Part shown: one piece after another, positions 7,719-10,814 of the stretch | How positions within the stretch are numbered: position 1 is the first letter of the stretch | Layout: each line of letters starts with the position of its first letter | Made by a program: the position numbers and the translations under genes | Origin: Thermaceae bacterium | GTDB taxonomy: Bacteria > Deinococcota > Deinococci > Deinococcales > Marinithermaceae | Reading direction: 5' to 3' | Length of the DNA: 10,814 nucleotides | Assembly: GCA_027053145.1 (NCBI GenBank) | Contig: JALUED010000091.1 | Location: forward strand, 1-10,814 | The notes under the pieces: model-generated | What the model was told of the DNA's origin: nothing | The model's database searches: none | Seen by the model: only the letters and a program-made list of their open reading frames with translations

Positions 7719-8333
7719 GTGGAGCAGATCAGCCCCACCCGCATGACCCTTCTCCAAAAGCGGAACCAGAAGAAGCTGGCGGAGAAGGGGGCGGACCTCC
7801 TTAAGAAAAAGCGGGACGCGCTCGTCGCCGAGTTCTTCGAGCTGGTCGCGGGCACGGTTGCGGCGCGCGAACGCCTTGCTCAGGCGGCGAAGGAAGCTTA
7901 CCTCGCGCTCTTTTTGGCCAAGGCTTTTGACGGGCCGGAGGCGGTAGAGGCCCAAGGCCTCGGCGCACCGCCGGTGGAGGACGTGGAAGCCGAGGTGGAG
8001 AACGTCTGGGGCACCAAGGTACCCCGGCTTCGGGTCCGCTGGCCGAGCGCGGTGGCGGGGAGCCCCATCGCGGTAGGCGGTCAGACGCTTGCGGCCCAGC
8101 GGGCTTTTCGGGAGTTCGCCGAGGCCCTGGTGGAGGTGGCGAACACCGAGACGCGGTTGCGCTTGATCGGTGAAGAGATCAAGAAGACGACGAGGCGGGT
8201 GAACGCCTTGGAGCAGGTGGTGATTCCTGGGCTTGAGACCCAGGTCCGCTATATCCGCATGGTGCTTGAGCAGCGCGAGCGGGAGGATAACTTCCGCCTG
8301 AAGAAGATAAAAAGCAAGATGGAGGCCCGCTAA
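7719..8333 (+). CDS. atpD: V/A-type ATPase subunit D (central rotor shaft)
   Basis: This 204-residue protein is the long antiparallel coiled-coil shaft that turns inside A3B3. N- and C-terminal helices carry the conserved signatures SPTRMTLLQKRNQKKLAEKGADLLKKKRDALV (residues 5-36) and VANTETRLRLIGEEIKKTTRRVNALEQVVIPG. The middle part, with VENVWGTKVPRL, forms the lower head. It ends IKSKMEAR, about 19 residues before the end of the T. thermophilus protein as I recall it (223), so the poorly conserved acidic/Gly tail is missing. The start is the GTG at 7719 with AAAGGGGGAG (7707-7716) just upstream; the ATG at 7743 would remove conserved residues. It is the last gene of the operon, and its TAA lies inside the downstream palindrome. 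Confidence 0.98.
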   Translation: MEQISPTRMTLLQKRNQKKLAEKGADLLKKKRDALVAEFFELVAGTVAARERLAQAAKEAYLALFLAKAFDGPEAVEAQGLGAPPVEDVEAEVENVWGTKVPRLRVRWPSAVAGSPIAVGGQTLAAQRAFREFAEALVEVANTETRLRLIGEEIKKTTRRVNALEQVVIPGLETQVRYIRMVLEQREREDNFRLKKIKSKMEAR

Positions 8334-8361
8334 AGCCGGGGCCCTGCGCCCCGGCTTTAGC
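8329..8361. terminator. Perfect palindrome, probable bidirectional terminator between convergent genes
   Basis: GCTAAAGCCGGGGC (8329-8342) and GCCCCGGCTTTAGC (8348-8361) form a perfect 14-bp stem with a CCTGC loop. The TAA of atpD (8331-8333) lies in the left arm and, by symmetry, the TAA of the minus-strand dipeptidase (8359-8357) in the right arm. There is no long T-run outside the stem on either strand; each strand offers only CTTT within the descending arm, followed by AGCTT on the plus strand. It is positioned to end both transcripts, but the poor U-tract leaves room for a different role such as 3'-end protection. Confidence 0.75.
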
Positions 8362-9352
8362 TTGGGGGAAGCGCACGGGAAAGCCAGCGAAGCCAATTTC
8401 GCCCCAGCACGGCCTCGGCGCGGGTGCCGAGCAGAGGGGCAAGGCTTTTCCAGTCGCGGTGCGAGGCGAGCCCGACGGGTAGGGCGTCGGCGCCGAAGCC
8501 CCCGTCCATGTCCGAGCCAATGCCCACCGCTTCCCAGCCGAGCACGCGGGCAAGGGCCTCCAGGTGTTCGACGACCCGGGCGAGGGGTGTAGCGGGTTTT
8601 TCCCGGTCCCAGTTGGGATCGAGAAAGCGGTTATAGAGCACGACCCCTACCACCGTGCCCCGCGCCTTGAGTGCCTTGAGCTGGTCCAGGGAGAGGTGGC
8701 GGTTGGCGGGGCCCCCGGCTAGAGGGCGGAAGTTTGCGTGCGAGACGAGCACGGGCCCGGAAAAGGCCGAGAGCGCCTCGAAAAAAGCCGCTTCCGAAAG
8801 GTGAGCAAGGTCGAGAGCCATGCCGGCCTCGGCCATGGCGGCGAGGAGCTCCCGCCCGGCGGGGGAAAGCCCGGCCTTGCCCCCGGTGCCTCCAGCGTAA
8901 CGGGTGTCCTTCCAAGCGGGGCCAAGGAGGCGGACCCCTGCCTCGGCCCAGAAGGCCACTTCCTCGGGGCGGCGGACCGGCTCGGCCCCCTCCATGAGCA
9001 GCACGAGCCCGGGGATCCGATCCGCTTCCCAGGCCTTGAGGTGGTGCTTGAGGTCCTTTCGGGTTTCGATCAGGCGAACCCGACCCTCGTCCTGCCAGCG
9101 GCGGTAGAGGTCGAGCTGGACCAGCGCCGCCCGGTGGGCGAGCTCGGGGGAGGGGTAGCGCTCGGGGTCCACAAAAAGGGTGGCGAAGGCGACGGCCACC
9201 CCGGCTTCCGCGAGCTCGGGCAGGCTGACGCTTGGAGGGTAGGGCTTGGACGTCCGCACGCGGAGCTCGGCAAGGGGCAGGGTGAGGTCTCGGTTGAGCT
9301 CGAGGGCGTTGTAGGCGAGGTCCAGGTGGGCGTCTACGAGTGGGATTTCCAC
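8357..9352 (-). CDS. M19-family dipeptidase (renal/membrane dipeptidase-like)
   Basis: The 331-residue protein has the metal and substrate residues of the M19 family, dinuclear zinc enzymes that hydrolyse dipeptides, often including those with a D-residue. They are the HxD pair His9/Asp11 (DAHLD), Glu121 (LLMEGAE), His184 (LDLAHLS), His205 (LVSHAN), Arg218 (ANRHL) and Asp281 (IGSDMDG). The 21-residue distance between the two later histidines equals that of human DPEP1 (198, 219). There is no signal peptide or anchor, so a cytosolic role in peptide turnover is likely. The chosen start is the GTG at 9352, 10 nt past the holA stop, giving VEIPLVDAHLD. An in-frame ATG at 9442 lies inside holA and would add 30 non-family residues. 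No clear ribosome site precedes the GTG, so translation may be coupled to holA. The natural substrate cannot be told from sequence. Confidence 0.92.
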   Translation of the reverse strand: MEIPLVDAHLDLAYNALELNRDLTLPLAELRVRTSKPYPPSVSLPELAEAGVAVAFATLFVDPERYPSPELAHRAALVQLDLYRRWQDEGRVRLIETRKDLKHHLKAWEADRIPGLVLLMEGAEPVRRPEEVAFWAEAGVRLLGPAWKDTRYAGGTGGKAGLSPAGRELLAAMAEAGMALDLAHLSEAAFFEALSAFSGPVLVSHANFRPLAGGPANRHLSLDQLKALKARGTVVGVVLYNRFLDPNWDREKPATPLARVVEHLEALARVLGWEAVGIGSDMDGGFGADALPVGLASHRDWKSLAPLLGTRAEAVLGRNWLRWLSRALPPS

Positions 9353-9362
9353 GGGTAGGAGT

Positions 9363-10250
9363 CTACCGCGCAAGGCGGACGAGGGCGGCAAGGAGGTGGG
9401 CTTCGGGATCGGCTCCGGTCTTGATCGACACCTCCGCTTCAAGGAGGGTTTCGAGCGCCCGTTCTACCCGGGCCGGTCCCAGGCGTCGGAAGGCGGAAAG
9501 CAGGCGGCGGGCGGAAAAGGGGGCGACGCCCAGCGCCCGCGCCACCGCTTCCTCGCCGGCCTTGGGGTTTTCTTCGAGCAAAAACCCGACCTCCGCAAGC
9601 CGGGCGTAGTGCCAGGCGAGGGCCCCCATGATTTTAAGCGGGGGTTCGCCGCGGTCCAGGAGCTCGCGGGCGATCTTTAAGGCCTCGCCGACCTCGCGCC
9701 GGGCTAGGGGCTCAAGGAGGTCGAAAGCGCTCGTGGCCGCCGGCCAACCGAGCAGCGGTTCGACCCGCTCCGGGGTGATCGGGGGAGGGAGCAGCGCGAG
9801 TTTTTCCACCTCGCGCACAAGCCCCTCGGTGTCCGCTTCGCTCTCGGCCAGGAGGTGCACGACCGCCGCCGGCGCCTTTACGCCATGGGCCTTGAGGAGG
9901 TTTTGAACGAAAACGGTGCGCTCCCGGAACCGCGGGGTGGGGAAGTGGCGCACCTCGCCGCGGTTTTTGTAAAAGCGGGTGCGGCCCGAAGGGGCCCGCG
10001 GGTCGTAGAGCAGAACGTCAGGGCCCTGGGCGGCTTGGTCTAGGGGGTCTTTGATCGCCTTCCACCCGGTTTCGTCGAGCTCGGAAAGGTCGAGGATACC
10101 CCCTTCATCGCCGAAAAGCCCGGGGTTCAAAAGGGCAGCCACAGCCTCGGGGCTTGCCGGAACGAGGCGCGGCGGAAACCCTCGTAGCCTAGCTTCCTTG
10201 CGCGCGGCCTGCCGGGCGAGGTAGGCGTCGCCGGTAAACGCGATCAGCAC
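9363..10250 (-). CDS. holA: DNA polymerase III subunit delta
   Basis: This 295-residue protein is the delta subunit of the clamp loader, which opens the beta sliding clamp during loading at primed DNA. The N-terminal module starts MLIAFTGDAYLARQAARKEA. Then comes LLNPGLFGDEGGILDLSEL (40-58), the equivalent of the usual 'slF' strand region, and EGLVREVEKLALL (142-154) in the lid. TSAFDLLEPLARREVGEALKIARELLDRGEPPLKIMGALAWHYARL (173-218) and ALGVAPFSARRLLSAFRRLG lead into IKTGADPEAHLLAALVRLAR. These last blocks are the typical C-terminal collar domain of HolA. Delta has no Walker ATPase motif, and none is seen. The GTG start at 10250 has GGGTAAAGGG abutting it, with no properly spaced ribosome site, and a TATAGG 8 nt upstream suggests a leaderless message. 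Length is near the usual 300-340. Confidence 0.9.
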   Translation of the reverse strand: MLIAFTGDAYLARQAARKEARLRGFPPRLVPASPEAVAALLNPGLFGDEGGILDLSELDETGWKAIKDPLDQAAQGPDVLLYDPRAPSGRTRFYKNRGEVRHFPTPRFRERTVFVQNLLKAHGVKAPAAVVHLLAESEADTEGLVREVEKLALLPPPITPERVEPLLGWPAATSAFDLLEPLARREVGEALKIARELLDRGEPPLKIMGALAWHYARLAEVGFLLEENPKAGEEAVARALGVAPFSARRLLSAFRRLGPARVERALETLLEAEVSIKTGADPEAHLLAALVRLAR

Positions 10251-10258
10251 CCCTTTAC

Positions 10259-10268
10259 CCTATAAGAT
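10259..10268. promoter_or_regulatory. Overlapping divergent -10 elements
   Basis: On the plus strand TAAGAT (10263-10268) fits TANNNT and ends 8 nt before the ATG at 10277. On the minus strand TATAGG (10264-10259) ends 8 nt before the GTG at 10250. Spacing to the start codons suggests leaderless or nearly leaderless transcripts, a common arrangement in Deinococcus-Thermus. I see no TTGACA-like -35 at the expected distance for either direction. Confidence 0.5.
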
Positions 10269-10276
10269 GTACAGGG

Positions 10277-10814
10277 ATGCGATTGGGCATTGAGCGGGGG
10301 GGTGCTGCCGCCGGGCATTTTCTGGCCGAGGTGCGCCGCGACGGCCTCGCACGGTTTCTGAGCGCGGATGCGTCCTTTCGCCGAATCGTGGGCTGGCATC
10401 CTCCCGAACGGGTGGACCTAAAGCAAATTCACCGCTCCGACCCGGACGCCCTGGAAGCGGGGCTTGCCCGTCTTTTTCGCGGCGATTCGCTCACGCTGAG
10501 GGTGCGGCAAAACCGCAGGCGGTTGCTTTTTTCGCTCTACCCCTTGGGCGGTGATCCCCTTCGGGTCGTGGGCACAGTGGTGGACGTCACCGAGGGCTAC
10601 CGCCAGGAGGTGCTCCTGCACGCCGCCGAGTTGCTCCGGGGCATGGGGTCGGTGGAGGCCCTGGAGTGGGTTAGAGACCTTATCGCGAGGGAGCTCGAGG
10701 GCGTCCAGGTGGAGCTTTTGCACCGGCCGGGCTTTGAGCGCATCCAGGAACGTTCCCGTGGGAGGCTCGTCGAGCACGAGGGGGGATGGCTCTTCCCGAT
10801 GGCGGGAGGGGTCC
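10277..10814 (+). CDS. PAS-domain sensory protein, 5' part only
   Basis: An open frame starts at the ATG at 10277 and runs without a stop for 179 codons to the window edge. Residues about 20-100 read as a PAS domain: GLARFLSADASFRRIVGWHPPERVDLKQIHRSDPDALEAGLARLF, then the closing strand RVVGTVVDVTEGY, the familiar 'v.Gtv.DiTe' ending. From about residue 108 (HAAELLRGMGSVEALEWVRDLIARELEGVQVELLHRPG) the pattern of a long helix and a strand resembles the start of a GAF domain, but this is tentative. The output domain (GGDEF, HD-GYP, histidine kinase or other) lies beyond the window. No PAS cofactor ligand can be assigned. The only ribosome-site-like bases (AGGG) touch the ATG, and a -10-like TAAGAT lies 8 nt upstream, so a leaderless message is likely. 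A run of seven G occupies codons 7-9. Confidence 0.75.
   Translation, partial: MRLGIERGGAAAGHFLAEVRRDGLARFLSADASFRRIVGWHPPERVDLKQIHRSDPDALEAGLARLFRGDSLTLRVRQNRRRLLFSLYPLGGDPLRVVGTVVDVTEGYRQEVLLHAAELLRGMGSVEALEWVRDLIARELEGVQVELLHRPGFERIQERSRGRLVEHEGGWLFPMAGGV

Noticed and set aside
39..8333. Archaeal-type ATPase in a bacterium as a new finding
   Set aside because: Use of a V/A-type ATPase with this gene order is well established in Thermus and relatives, so it is expected here.
7701..8396. A 231-codon minus-strand frame under atpD running across the palindrome
   Set aside because: It would overlap the 3' end of the dipeptidase, has no family resemblance, and sits opposite a well-conserved subunit gene.
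8738..9358. A 206-codon plus-strand frame within the dipeptidase region
   Set aside because: The minus strand carries every M19 catalytic residue in order; the plus-strand reading is Gly/Glu/Arg-rich with no motif.
10418..10777. A 119-codon minus-strand frame at the right edge
   Set aside because: It lies opposite the open PAS-type frame, which has recognisable domain sequence; the minus reading does not.

Overview
The window comes from a GC-rich bacterium of the Thermaceae (Deinococcus-Thermus). The basis is a nine-gene archaeal-type V/A-ATPase operon in the order G-I-K-E-C-F-A-B-D. Its proteins read closely against the Thermus thermophilus subunits as I remember them: same starts, near-identical lengths, matching residue numbers. 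Several differences (a shorter loop in B, a shorter tail on D) suggest a relative of Thermus such as Meiothermus, Marinithermus or Oceanithermus rather than T. thermophilus itself. The genus cannot be fixed without a search.

Layout. Positions 39-8333 (+) hold the complete ATPase operon: peripheral stalk G and E, membrane subunit I, the proteolipid ring subunit K (also called L or c), central stalk/socket C, F and D, and catalytic head A and B. Gaps are at most 28 nt and two pairs overlap by 4 nt (GTGA), so this looks like one translationally coupled transcript. It ends at a perfect 14-bp palindrome (8329-8361) that also carries the stop codon of the convergent gene. On the minus strand, 9352-8357 is an M19-family (renal/membrane dipeptidase-type) metallopeptidase and 10250-9363 is holA, the DNA polymerase III delta subunit; they are 10 nt apart and probably co-transcribed. 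Starting 26 bp from holA and diverging from it, 10277-10814 (+) is the 5' part of a PAS-containing sensory protein cut by the window edge.

How the genes work together. The nine ATPase proteins build one rotary machine. A3B3 hydrolyses or makes ATP, D and F rotate, C couples the rotor to the K ring, I carries the ion half-channels, and E-G pairs hold head and membrane parts together. The dipeptidase, holA and the PAS protein have no obvious link to it.

I see no mobile element, CRISPR array, tRNA or rRNA, and no unrecognised multigene system. The worthwhile oddities are small: a bulged 14-bp hairpin inside atpI, the shared-stop palindrome, a mirror-symmetric leaderless-looking divergent promoter, a G7 tract early in the sensor gene, and family-level deviations in subunits B, D and K.
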